Positions 9,936 through 22,045 of a DNA stretch of 64,000 nt are shown here, piece by piece. The translations under genes and the position numbers were made by a program. Position 1 is the first letter of the stretch. Each line of letters opens with the position of its first letter. Below the pieces are notes generated by a model that saw only the letters and a list, made by a program, of their open reading frames with translations, searched no databases and had not been told where the DNA came from. Source of the DNA: Cryptomeria japonica. Taxonomy: Eukaryota > Streptophyta > Pinopsida > Cupressales > Cupressaceae. The stretch covers positions 475,048,008-475,112,007 of the forward strand of contig NC_081405.1 of NCBI RefSeq assembly GCF_030272615.1. The letters are read 5' to 3'.

Positions 9936-12672
9936 TGTTAGGATAACCAGTGAAAAACTAAGAGGGAAGGGGGGGTGAATCAGTTGTTAACAAATTATAA
10001 CTTTTAATCCACTTAATAACCTTTAAATAGATCAAGTACCGGTAAAGTAGATATAGATGTCGGTAGGAACAGATACCAGTAAACAACACAACTTAACAAT
10101 CAAACAGATAATCAATGCAAAGCAACCATACCACATAACACCATGATTTTTATGTAGAAAAAATGGAAAGGGAAAAACCATGGTGGGAAGCCTACCCACA
10201 GTTAGATGATACTTCTGCAGAAAGTATGTGATACAATGAGGGGCCTGCACATGCAAGAAGGCACACTGCCTAGAGCATACTATTCATTACAAAAGAGTCT
10301 CACTAACTATAAAGAGGAAAAAACCATCTCAATATAAATGGACTACAATCCAATAGAGTGAACTACCAGAAATAGCATCTACCATGCCTGATTACAGTCC
10401 CGATTAAGCTCAATACCAGAAGCCTTTGACCTCTTCCTTAATCCCAATTCGATCACCTATGATCGACCAAATATCCTTCACATATGATATTGCATTCCAA
10501 GACCACAAACACTTTTTCCATTCCCATGCCACACATGCCACGATCTACAATGAGATCTTACATCATTTTATACAAACCCTAAGGCCTAAGCCAATTAGGT
10601 CGGCCACCTAAAAGATATTACAATAAGATAATTACATAAATTCATATTAAAATGACATGCCATGTTGGCTTAAGACCAAAACAACAATAACCAATCCATA
10701 TATCATCCTGAAACATCCTGGTAACATGTAGAGTACACGTTATCATGATACCGGTCCATAACCTAGATAGGTACCTGACCTATTCTGGGTCCACCACGCC
10801 AAAGAAATGTTTTCAAGTAGTTGAAGCATGATCAAAGAACATCTTCAACATCCTGAAATCCATCTAGAAGATGCACCGACAACAATAATGCTACCCGTCA
10901 AGATTCCTCAGTGAAAGCTCTGCCGATAGAGCCTTAAACCAATGCTGGTAAGGGTTTACCAGAGTGTATGATAGCATCTGCTTACCAAGTCATTACCAAT
11001 TGACCAAAACATACTCTAGGAGCACGTACCACATGTAAACAAACATATTCCATAGATCCAAACATGCCGAAAGTGTCCAATAGATAGTCTCTTATGTCGG
11101 TAACTAATAACTCAATGATGAACGGATAGTACCAAACCGGTACTGGGAGGGGGGGGGTGAATCAGTACAGACAAAAGCACAATCTTAAAGCATTTTGTCA
11201 ACAGACACTGTGCATTGACAGACAAACAATAACACCAGTCTTTAAACAAAATACAACCGACAAAACCCAGAATAACTGAGACAAGCATAAACTGGTTGAC
11301 ACTTATCTTCTCATACAATCTAACACTTCATTTCCATTTCACCCTAGTGCATGAACATGTAATCTACCATCAAAGATATACATATAACAACTAGATCAAC
11401 ATGATTCACTGCTTGACATAAAACAACATAGCATCACATGAAGAAGACATCACATATGACACACATGTTTTTCACATGGAAACCCAACTGGGAAAAACCA
11501 CGGTGGGGATGAATACCCACAAGCTTGCTTTTGAACTCTTTAGAAGTCCACTCTGTTAGGAGCCTTGTCTGGTTAAAGACTGATACAATAGGTTCTATTA
11601 GGAACCGATCCTATTAGGGATCACCCGGTTAAGGGATGGCTAGAATACCCAGTTAAGGGTTAAACCTTGTTAAAGGTTACCTTGTTAGAGGATTTCAAGA
11701 ACTTAATTGTTTTGAGTCACCTTGTTAAAGGATTTACAGCAAGCCAGTTAAAGCTACCCTGTTAAGGGATTTTCCAACTATTGAGGTGGTTAGAGATCAA
11801 CAGGTATTACAATGATCTGGTAACAACGCTCAATGCCAATACAGATCCACTTTAGCTCCTCTTCACCTTCTGCACTTACACTCTGCAGGTATCACTTCTC
11901 TTCTCTGGTTCAGAAAGAATCATGTATCTCTTCTCTTGGATACACACGCACAACTTTTACCAACAACCTCAGAAAGAAACACAACATCAACCTTATAGGA
12001 AAATAGATAGGTCGGTAGCATAAACCCTAAACTTGTTAGGTTAAGGAATTCAAATGGTTCAATCCTGACTGTTAAGCACACTACATTAAATGCAATAGTC
12101 TTGATCCAATCTCAAGACATTCTCCATCATTCATTTTCTACTAATTTCATGGCGGTTGATAACCCATCATGCGTTATCACTGTTTACAGACTTCACACAT
12201 TCCCGAGGTAGATAGGAACAATCTCCTTCATGCAAGATCCTTCATGCACACAAGGCTTATGTGGCAACATGATTTGTTCTTCGTTACAATGCTAATTCAT
12301 CACACAAAGTCACCAGTTGAGCCACACAGGCTTGAAGCACTTAAACCAGAACCCTGAATTTGAGACTACCAACCGGTAGTCATACGAAGCTTCCATGTGC
12401 CGGTTCACCTTGAACAAACACACCGCTTCACTTTGGCACAAATGCCGATTCATAGTGTTATACTGGTTCTCTTCTCTTCATCATATTGACATCAATGACA
12501 ACACACAATGTCATTATGTCCTCATACTGGTTCACATAATGCCAACAGTAACACTAGAGCTTCTACCAGTAACCAAAACTCATCTGCTGGTAACCAACCA
12601 TAATAGATAGTGTTGACATCAATGACAAAACATCAATGCAAAACATAATCAATTCATCCAATAATGCCAACA
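9936..12672 (-). repeat. Copia-1 5' LTR, interrupted by a solo LTR
   Basis: Starts TGTTAGGATAACC at 9936 and ends ATAATGCCAACA at 12672. It matches the left LTR from 9936 to 11104 and from 12548 to 12672. The part between is the inserted solo LTR. The net length is 1289 bp, identical to the 3' LTR. AGAGT follows at 12673-12677. Confidence 0.95.
11105..12547 (-). mobile_element. Solo LTR of a second copia-like family
   Basis: 1443 bp inserted in the Copia-1 5' LTR with a perfect 5-bp duplication GTAAC (11100-11104 and 12548-12552). The right end ATAATGCCAACA is the same as the Copia-1 LTR end. The run of G followed by GTGAATCAGTAC near 11148-11168 resembles the Copia-1 LTR box, so the two are related families. 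The left end reads TAATAACTC and not the canonical TG. No internal region remains, consistent with LTR-LTR recombination. Orientation is inferred from the shared end. Accessory repeats of GTTAAGG/GTTAAAG words occur at 11560-11780. Confidence 0.88.
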
Positions 12673-12677
12673 AGAGT

Positions 12678-14628
12678 TTGGAGAAAGAATCCAAAAAATA
12701 AGAAAATAAGGTCTAATGAGAAGGTGCTGCAAGTTAAAGAAGACATGCCCTAGGATCAACCGATAGAGAAAGATGCTAATGAGGGTTTTATTACCAACAG
12801 TCATAGCATTTAACTACTAGACGAGCTACTTTCCTCTCATATCAAATTCGTAAAGGAGAAGACACTCATAGGTAAATTTTGGGAACAAAATCTATAACTT
12901 TCTGATATTATTGAATGGGCAAATAAAATGTGGATAGGGGTTTAAACTATTTCATTTCTAGATTCACATTCAAACTACCTGATTTTTTAATTTGATTCAA
13001 AAGCCAATAGAGATGAAGTACATTAGTACAAGGGATGGTTTTGTATGGGCTCAGGCCTATTTACTTTGCCCTAGGTACCCAATTTTAAGCCAGATCCAAA
13101 TTTATGTCGATTCATGCCTTTCTGGATTTCATTTCCAGACTTACCCCTTGAATACCGAGATCCTGATATTATTGAAAATCTGGCCAATAAGGTTGGAATT
13201 TTTATAAAGCATGACTTGATCCCGTTCAAGGTTATCCACTTGAAAGTCAGAGTGTGCCTCCTTCTTGATCTCTCAAATTATTTTCCCTATTTAATCTCTA
13301 TTCAGAGCAAATGGGGTACTTGGGATCAGAAAATAGAAATCCAAAATGCTACCTATATAGATCAACACCAAAATGTTTTGGGCCACTATAACACACAGTG
13401 CCAAGGTTTTGCTCAACAAAGGATTTTTGTGTGTAAAGATCACACTTCATATCCTCTTCAATGCTCTCTAAATTTGTCTAAAAACAAAGGTCTTATTTAT
13501 GAGGAGGGGTTGGGTTTTGAGTTTTCAATGTAGCTGCTCAAGGTGCAGGATGGGATGACTTCCAATGTCTCTTCTCAATCAGTATTTAAAAATGCCCACT
13601 CAAATGATTCACTTGGTTTTCCTTACCAGAAAAAACTTAATGATATAAATCTTAAGACTGTTTATAAAGCATTGCTAGATGCACTTCTTAAGACATTTCT
13701 TCCATCTAATTTGAGAAGGCACAAGTGCTTAGAGTTTAATAGAAGCTGGTTTTTTGATAAGACTATCAATGCTACTTTCTCATTGAATGGAACATTTAGG
13801 CTTCATTTTGGTAAGCATAAATCTATCAGTATCTCACATAAAGGGCTCCGATCTTATTTCAAAAGGGAAAGCATTGTCCAAAATCTGATCTTCTAGAATG
13901 ATTTAGCAGATCTTACTCATTAAGAGTCAAGCCCTCCTTCCTTGCATTTTACTAAATGTAATAAAAAAATAGAAGAAGAACTTCAAAGAATGGCAGACGA
14001 GCTATTTTTAAGTGTAGCCTCAAAACGGTTCGATGAACTTGCACATGATGAGATATTGGGAAAGTATGCTAACTGTATGAAACCACTATAGTATGATAAT
14101 AAAATGGGTCCTTTTATGCATGACAAAGTTGAAAATATGTCTCATTTAACTAAACTTGAGGGCCAGGAGATAATTTCACAGCCTCACTTTGATGAGTGGA
14201 TTGGGAGACATAAGAATCAGGTTATTGCACCTGGTCATATTTTGCCAATTGATCATGCCAATATGGAGAAAATGCAATCCTTTGTTCCACTTTATCCTAG
14301 TCTAGATGAGGATGATATCTGTCATTAGTTTTCACCAGATGTATTTCCTAGAATACCAACATCTATAGAATAGGAAGGGGCTATAGCAGAAGAAGAACAA
14401 TTAGACCATGTCCCTTGTAACTCGTCCTTGAAAGAAGATCTTTATGATGGAACCTTTTATTTTTCTCAAACCCTTTCCATCTCCCAAACCCTTTCTCTAA
14501 GTAAATTAGAATTGAGAACTCCTAAAAAAAGAGGGAGAAAGTCAAAAACGGTTAAAGCATAAGAAGAAATTGATGCTGGTATTCAAACAACCCTTGATAA
14601 AAAATTTTTACTTCCAAAAGAGTTATGA
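12678..14628 (+). pseudogene. LINE-1 ORF1, main part (DUF4283-like)
   Basis: Continuation of ORF1 after the Copia-1 insertion, in the frame left at 4033. The part near 12860-13530 matches the DUF4283 region common in plant LINE ORF1 proteins: GKFWEQN, IIEWANKMW, then FWISFPDLPLEYRDPDIIENLANKVG-like text. A knuckle-like LGHYNTQC is at about 13378-13401. Several stops (for example at 13531-13533 and 14326-14328) break it. The C-terminal third is acidic with a basic patch KKRGRKSKTVK. It ends in TGA at 14626-14628, 31 bases before ORF2. The role is RNA-binding chaperone by family. Confidence 0.8.
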
Positions 14629-14659
14629 GGAGAACTAAATGTAGTTCTCCTTAGCAGGT

Positions 14660-17600
14660 ATGAAGGTCTTATCTTGGAATGTCAGGGGTATAAGTGCCCT
14701 TGAGAAAAGGAAGAGAATCAAGTCACAACTTGATTCTTCTCAGGTAGATGTTGTTTTACTTCAAGAAATTAAATTGTCAAATGAGGTTTTCCAGAAAACA
14801 ATAGCCAAATGGGCTAATTGGTAGTCAACACACTGTTAAAGTATAGGTGCTTTAGGAGGTCTTGTGGTTCTTTGGAATCCAAAGTTGATCATTTCTTAAC
14901 TTGTCAAACAAGGAACCAATTGGCAACATATTAGCATAAATCATTATGATATATTTTTTACCTTGATAAATGTTTATGGTCCAACTTCTACCCAGGAGAA
15001 GAAGAATTTATGGCCATCTCTCATTCGAATCATCCATCAAGTTGTAGGGAAAAATGTCATTTTCAGGGGGGGGGATTTTAATGCAAAGGGGGAAATAACC
15101 TCTCTAGATGAGAAAAAAGGGGGTATTTTTCCACCCATAAAGATGATTGAGGATTTCAAAGAATTTATAAATGACAATGACTTATTTGAAAGTCGTCCAC
15201 AAAATGGATTTTTCACTTGGACCAATAGGAGAGTCAGTTTCTTACAAATTGTGAAGATATTAGACATATTTATTTTCTCTCAAGAATGGAGGACTCAGAA
15301 TTATTCTTTACAGGTCCAGATTTTACCTTTAACAGGCTCAAACTACTTTCCTATCCTTGTGAGCATTGAAAAAAAGGCAGCCACTTTAAAACATAATCTT
15401 AGACCCTCCTTCAAATTTGAAAGGATATGGTTCTGACATCCTCACTTTCATGCTTTGGTTTGACAATGGTGGGTGAGTGCCCTGTGGTGAGGGGTACCAA
15501 AATATTTAAATTCCATAAAAAATGCAATATGTTGAAACCCAAATTAAAACATGGAATAAGGGTGTCTTCAAAAATATATTTTCCCAAAAAGAACTTGTTG
15601 AAAATGAGTTGCATTTGATTAATGAATATATTATCTCTAATGGAATTGATTCATAATTGTTTTCTAAGTAGAATCAGGCTTAGATGGAATGGGAAGAACT
15701 TTGTAAGAGAGAGGAGGAATACTGGAGACAAAAATCTTGTGAGCTATGGTTAAGGGAAGGGGGATAAAAACACCAAATTATTTCAGATGTCAGCCAAGTA
15801 GAAGAGGGTAGCCTCTACTATATTTTCCATTAAGGAGACATCCTCGAGTAAACTCCTTTGTGATGCTCAAGAAATTCAAGACGAAGGAGTTAATTATTTT
15901 AAGAACCTACTTGCCCCTCCTTCTGACATTCCACTTGATGTGCAAGAATAGGAGATTATGGAAGCTATTCCTCATATCATTTTCCCCCAGGATAATCAAC
16001 AGTTATTGGCTCCTTTTACAATTGAAGAGATCAGAAAAGTAGTTTTTTCTTTTCCACCAGACAAGGTTTCAAGGCTGGATGGTTTTATGGCTCTTTTCTT
16101 GCAAAAATGTTGGGATGTTTTGGGCTCAAAATTGCTGGCAGTAATGGAGGAGTCAAGAAAAATCTCATCCATTCTTCGGAACTTCAACACTACAAATATT
16201 GCTCTTATTCCGAAAATCAAAGAACCAACAACTTTTGCAAATTTTAGGCCCATTTCGTTATGTAACACAATATACAAGATTATTACCAAAGCCATTTATC
16301 TGAGATTACAAAATTTGATAATCAAAATCATATCCCCAGAACAAGGTGGCTTCTTTCTAGGAAGAGAAACCATGGAAGGTGCCTTGATTTCTCATGAAGT
16401 GTTGCACTCCATTCGCTCCAACAATACATCTAATTTTATAGTCAAATTGGATATGATGAAAGCTTATGACAAACTTAACTGGTCTTTTTTGTTTAAATTC
16501 TTGAGCAAATTTGGATTTGCTGAAAAATGGTGTAAGTGAATTAGGGCTTGCATTTAAGGAGCTCACTTCTCAGTGTTAATTAATGGAGTTCCTGTTGGTT
16601 TTTTTGTTGCTTTTCAAGGTGTGATACAAGGTGACCCCCTATCCCCATCTTTGTTTATAATTATGGCAAAAGCTTTTAGTAGAATTATTAAGTCTAAAGA
16701 TGATCAAGAGCTTTGGAGGGGTGCACATATTGAAGGTACATCTATGTTAGTTTCACATTCTTTATTTGCTGATGACACATTGCTATTCGGTAAATAAAAT
16801 GTTCAAGAGGCAAAGCAAATCAGACAAACTTTGGACCTCTACATGGCAATTTCAGGTCAAAGAATTAATGCTCAAAAAAAAAAAAAAATGTTTTTAATAC
16901 AAATGATATAGTCACAAGGAATATTGTGGATTCTTTTAGTTTTTCTCCAGAATGTCTTCCTTCCACATATCTTGGCATTCCCTTTTTTGTTGGTGCCAAT
17001 AAGCCAACTTATTGGAAAGCTATTATAGATAGAATTAAGAATTCCATATCCACATGGAAGACCTGTTGGTTGTCTTTATCAGGGAGGTTAATTCTAATAA
17101 AATATGTCTTGTCTGCCATTCCCAATTATTTCACATCTGTCCTCAAAGCCCCTGCTAGAGTCATACATCAGTTTGAAAAACTTCTTGGAGGTTTCTTATG
17201 GAGGGATAATATGTTAGAAGAAAAGGAGATTCCGCTTATTTCAATTCAGGAAATGGCACATGATAAGAGGGGAGGGGGTGTTGGTCTACATGACCTTTAT
17301 AAAAGGAATACCACCTTTGGAGGTAAACTTGTATGGCAAATGGTCTCCAAACCTGGCACCAAGTGGTGAAAAATCATGCAAGAAAAATACTTGGACTCCT
17401 TAAGTCCTTCCCAAGTCATTACAACCCTTGATCCCCTAAAAGGGTCAGCTATTTGGAACTTCATGATGTCTTGTTGGCAAATTATTACAAGATATGTATC
17501 CTGGGAAGTCCATAATGGAGAGAGAATTCAATTTTGGGAGGATTCCTGGAATGGCCTGCCTCCCTTAAAATTTTCAGATCTCTTTTTGGATGCCATTCCA

Positions 17601-18903
17601 ATTATAAAAAAAATGTTGGGGTTCGCTTTTGATAGATTATGTTAGTGGGGTGGAAATATTTTCAGGGAAAGCTATCTGGAAAGATCCTCTTGATCTTCCG
17701 ATTAGAGATGATCAAAGGTCAAGTCTTCAGGAAATTTTGTCTTCAAGAAGAGTGTATATATCAAATCATGATGACAAATTATTATGGGCTCCAGCTCATG
17801 ATGGCAAATATTCAGTCAGATATGGTTATGTGGTTGCCCGACATATGGAAAATCAGCAAGTGAAGAGTTGAGCTTATTCATTTTGCTGGAATAGTGTTGT
17901 ACTTCCTAAAGTAGGCGGTTTTGCCTGGCTAGCATTAAGAAAAAGGATATTAACAAGTGATAAGTTGGAAAGATTACACATTGCTAACTCTTTCTCTTGT
18001 GTCCTGTGCAAAGCTGAAACTAAAACTGTGGATTATTTACTTCTTAGGTTCGCTTTTGCTCAACAATATTGGCTCCATGTTATGGGGAAATTAAATATAT
18101 CTATGCCACTGCCCTATACTTTATGGGAACTTTTTAAATCATGGTCTACTCTTTTCACAAAATATATGTTTGCTAGCATTTGGAAATGTATTCCGACAAC
18201 TGTCATTTGGTCAATTTGGTGGGAAATAAATAAAAGAATCTTTAGATAGATTGAATCCCTAATTCATTTGGTTTTAGAAGGAATTGAGAAATATGCTTCA
18301 GAACAGGTTAATACTCATATCAAGAATATAAGTAGCAATTTTAATTTTTCATTTTGTGCCACATTTGGTAGGGAAAGTCAGTCAATCAACATAAAATTAA
18401 CTAAATGGAAACCTCCTTCAATTGGCTTTGTCAAGTTAAATTTTGATGGTTCATCTAGGGGAAATCCAGGTGATTCGGGAATTGGTGTTTGTATTAGAGA
18501 TCATTTAGGCTTTCTCTTGGTAGCTAAATCATCTTCCATTCCTCCTGGAACTAATAATGTAGCAGAAGCTCTTGCTTTACTATATGGATTGACATTGGCA
18601 AAAAAAATTAGATTCCACAGGTTACATGTTGAAGGAGATTCCTCTATAATAGTGAAACCCTACATTTCCAGATGTTCATTTAATTGGAAAATTTCCTACA
18701 TTTTAAAGCAAGCATGGTCATTAATAGACTCATTTGAGGAATGCTGCATTTCTCACATATTTAGAGAAGGTAATAGAGTTGTAGGTGTTTTAGCAAATTT
18801 GGGCTATGATAAGCTAGTAGTGGATTTTGCATCTCCAAATTTCAAGATAGAAAAATTTCCTCATCTTGCAAGCATTATCAATGATGAAAGGAAAAACATT
18901 TAA
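14660..18903 (+). pseudogene. LINE-1 ORF2: endonuclease, reverse transcriptase, RNase H
   Basis: The start ATG at 14660 opens MKVLSWNVRGI, the beginning of an APE-type endonuclease; GGDFNAKGE follows at about 15073. The RT runs from about 16190: IALIPKIKEP, FRPISLCN, QGGFFLGR, KLDMMKAYDKLNW, GVIQGDPLSPSLF and the catalytic FADD (16765-16776). The zinc-binding region is near 17880-18110 and includes CVLCKAET. The RNase H (about 18400-18900) has LNFDGSSRGNPG, NNVAEA and EGDSS with the expected acidic residues. Stops at about 14820 and in 15430-15960, plus frame changes near 15950 and 16900, kill it. The endonuclease end reads GSNYFPI where SDHxP is expected. The product would nick DNA and copy RNA at the target. 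Confidence 0.92.
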
Positions 18904-20985
18904 ATAGCTGACACAATCACCCTACCATCAACCTCTCATTTGAATCTTTTTACGGTGGCTTTATTGAGCAAGCATTTAATGAAGTTTTCCATACTTATAG
19001 CAAGTGCATTATAAGTATGGCATGATTGGTTTTTTCTATGAACTTCCATGTTGGAAGTATGGTGGTGACCTCCCTATGAATCACATGAGATCAAAATCAT
19101 TTCCATTTTTAATTTCACACATGTGGCATCCTCTGTCATCCTGTAGAATAATTAATAATCTTAGTATTAAGCATGTTTCCCAATTCTACTAATTATTTCA
19201 TAGTAGATGAAGATATGAAATGATTTTGGTAGGGTATGAGAATTTCAAGACAGACAATGTTTTTATCGGGTTTCATTTATAACCAGCATGTTCTTGCTTA
19301 TGTAGTTTTCCCTGTTTTATTGCATTATGGACTACTCCCCGTGAAACTATAGAGTGCTTGTGTTATTTGCTGATTGGGAAAATCCATTCGAGGAGCATAT
19401 TATTGAAGATTAGTTCGGTATTGTTTTCAACACCTCCTATCAACACTGCATACGAAGCATCAAGTAGATTATTGGGGAAGAAATACTTTATCCGCAAGAG
19501 AAAAGGTTTCTCTTTCCTTCCCAATTGTGTTCTATATTTCTTTCTAATTTAGTGGATTTTCTGTAGTCTTGGGTTCCCTTGAAAAATATTGTTCATAAAA
19601 TGATTCAAGCAGATTACTTGAATAATAATCAACTCTTGGATGCCATCTGTCAGTATGATTTGTGGAATGGTCAGGTAAGAGTTGGTGGACTTTTCTCTAG
19701 GTAGCTTCTGCTCACACATGAGGAATTTCCTACAATATTTGATAGCATAAAGCGGTCTCTTTCCCTGCAAAATGTGAGACCCTTCCAAATTGCTGCCTGC
19801 AATGCTGGGAGAAGCTTAAATTCAGATTTAAAAAGCATAATTTTCTCTAAAATGCATGCCACCCTAGAAATTTTAGGTCATGACCATGGGCAAATAGAGC
19901 CATCTATTATTTCTCTGGTAATGCTAGTGGATGATGAAGTTTCTATGCAGGTGAACAACATTTCTCCTCCTCCTCTGCTATCCTTTGACCAAATCAATGA
20001 AATCCACTATTCACCGATTGAAGACTTGATATCGGCCTTTGCTGCACTCAATATCATTGATGGATTTTTGTCAAGATTGCAAGGTTTGGAGAAGTAATCC
20101 TTGACACTCATTCTGGTTTCAGGGACCAACCGATGATTGTTGGTTATGGGTTCTTAGAGTTTGCAACATATGGAGATGTAATTTTGATGATCTATTTTGG
20201 ATTGGGGCCTTCCGATTTAGCCTATTAAGCCATTATAGTACTGGTATGGGAGTCATTTTGTATTTCAGTTTTGTATAACCGGTTTTGTGAGGACTCTTGT
20301 AAATTGATAAATTAGTTTTCATACTGGTTTTTCCCGATATAACATAACCGGTTACATCAACATTTCGGTATTTAAGCTCCGATAACATAACCATTTTTTT
20401 GTTGACTTTTCTTCTTTGGTCTGGTACTCCCATATGCTATCTGGTATCATCAGTGTTCCAGTTTCACATCTTCACTGGTAGTAGGTGCTAGTCTCTTCGG
20501 TAATTGGTATCAGTTTTGGTGGTGGTGAGTATGTTGTATCGGTAAAGGAGTCTCTTCAGTAACTAGTATCAGTTTTGGTGGCGGTGATAATGTTGTATTG
20601 GTATTATAGTTCTAGAATAATTCAACCGGTTGCGTTCCTTTTTTTTCACTTTACAAGTATATGAATATGCTCACTAGTCACTGGTGATGGCATGTCTGTA
20701 GTGCTCAGGCATCCTCACACCATTTTATCAAGATCAATGATAACTGGATGTTGGGGCTGATTCTAGGATTTCTCTTAGTTTATCCTATTCCACTAATCTC
20801 AATTGTGGCCTCTATGAGGTTTGCAGGGGTTCCTTATAGCTCCGTTTTTTCTTTCTCCATTGTATCTGAGCAAGGATTTAGGGTTTTCTTCCTGGTTATT
20901 TCCCTATTGAGCTCTTGAATCAGTTTTCTTATTTATATATATATATTTCTATGGCTTGCCACTTTTGCCAAAAAAAATAAAAATA
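18904..20985 (+). other. LINE-1 3' region, unusually long
   Basis: 2.1 kb between the ORF2 stop and the A-rich tail. One open stretch at 19774-20097 (107 codons, MRPFQIAACNAGRS start) has no recognised domain and may be the remnant of an extra ORF or chance. The distal 700 bases are rich in CCGGT words. They end in a short TA run (20931-20946) and TTTTGCCA followed by A-rich sequence, a usual plant LINE ending. I see no other gene here. Confidence 0.6.
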
Positions 20986-22045
20986 ATTTGGTATCAATCA
21001 CAATATCATAATATCATAATTTAATAATAATGGGAGTGTCCTAAAATCCACTTTTTTCTCAAGATAAGAAAGAATATAAAATAAAAATCAATATCATAAT
21101 CTACAAAACATTAGAAAACCATCTCAATATTTTCCTTGCTCACATTTGATTGGGCACTTGGTTTTTTTTAAATGGAAAAAGAAAAAGCCCCAACAATCGA
21201 CCAATCAAAAAATTAGAAAAATGGAGAGAAAAAATGATTTTAATAAAAAATCAAGATAAAGCATACAATAAATTTTTTTGACATAATTCTGAAAGATAAT
21301 TAATTAGTGAGATGAAAACATTAGTCTCAGCCTATGGGACTAATAATTAGGTTTATTTTTTAATAAAAACTCTTTATTTAATTTTTCATTTAATTTAATT
21401 TAAAGTGAATCAAATCCTCGTAGTTGGTTTTATTATTTAATATCTATATTTTAAGATAAAAAATAATTATTAAAATTTATATATCTATTTAGAAAAAATA
21501 TTTTATTTACAATATTATAAACAAGTGTTACGTAGTGGAGAGTACTTGTTGTCATAGTATTGTAAAAAAACTATTTGTTCTAATTTTTAATTATTATTAT
21601 TTTGAATTGTGATAAAAATATTTCTTTTAATTTTTAATTATCATAAATTGAATAATTATTATTTTAAAATTATATTTGTATAATTATATTTATGTAGATT
21701 AACTATAACTCTTACTTTAATAAAATAACATAAATAATTATAATATAATACAAATTTAATAGTGAAAAAATATATTTTTCTTAAGAGCATAATCCTATTT
21801 AATTTAAAAAATCTATATAATTATAATTAAAATAATTAAATTAATCTCAAATTTAATAATTAAACTATAGCGTAATATTATATTATTTTAACCATATTTA
21901 TGTAATATCAATTATAATTGGTCTTAATAAAATAACTATTAATAATTATTAAAATGAAAATAAATATTTTTTGAATGACTTAATGAAAAATATTTAAATT
22001 TATGGTTACAAGTTATTCAATTATTTTGTATATATTAAAATGATT
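20986..22045. other. AT-rich host DNA, copy A of a local repeat
   Basis: Begins with the right target copy of LINE-1 (20986-20997). From about 21330 it carries an AT-rich block that recurs at 23600, 24150, 24740, 25100 and, beyond LINE-2, at 51846 and 52978. A recognisable word is CAAGTGTTACGTAGTGG with an ACTTGTTGTCAT follow-on near 21519-21560. No coding potential. It is cut at 22045 by LINE-3. Confidence 0.65.

Larger units (their letters stand above)
4034..12672 (-). mobile_element. Copia-1: complete Ty1/copia retrotransposon with nested solo LTR
   Basis: Two 1289-bp LTRs beginning TGTTAGGATAACC and ending ATAATGCCAACA on the plus strand bracket a gag-pol region on the minus strand. The order gag, protease, integrase, RT, RNase H is the copia order. 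AGAGT is duplicated at 4029-4033 and 12673-12677. The 5' LTR (right) contains a 1443-bp solo LTR. Subtracting that and its duplication gives exactly 1289 bp again and an element of 7191 bp. The primer site is at 9921-9933 and the polypurine tract at 5323-5334. The insertion splits LINE-1 ORF1. In the first 77 bases the two LTRs differ at about seven places, so the insertion is not recent. Confidence 0.96.
3419..20985 (+). mobile_element. LINE-1: L1-type non-LTR retrotransposon, interrupted
   Basis: A plant L1-type LINE: a 5' region with 75-bp repeats, ORF1 (nucleic-acid-binding), ORF2 (endonuclease, reverse transcriptase, zinc-binding region, RNase H), a long 3' region and an A-rich tail at 20970-20985. 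Removing the Copia-1 insertion (4034-12672 plus one AGAGT) leaves about 8.9 kb, which is long for a plant L1; the excess is mostly the 2.1-kb 3' region. ATTTGGTATYAA flanks both ends (3407-3418 and 20986-20997, 11 of 12 identical), a plausible target duplication. Both ORFs hold many stops and frameshifts, so the element is dead. The 5' boundary is inferred from the duplication and is less certain than the 3' one. Confidence 0.78.
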
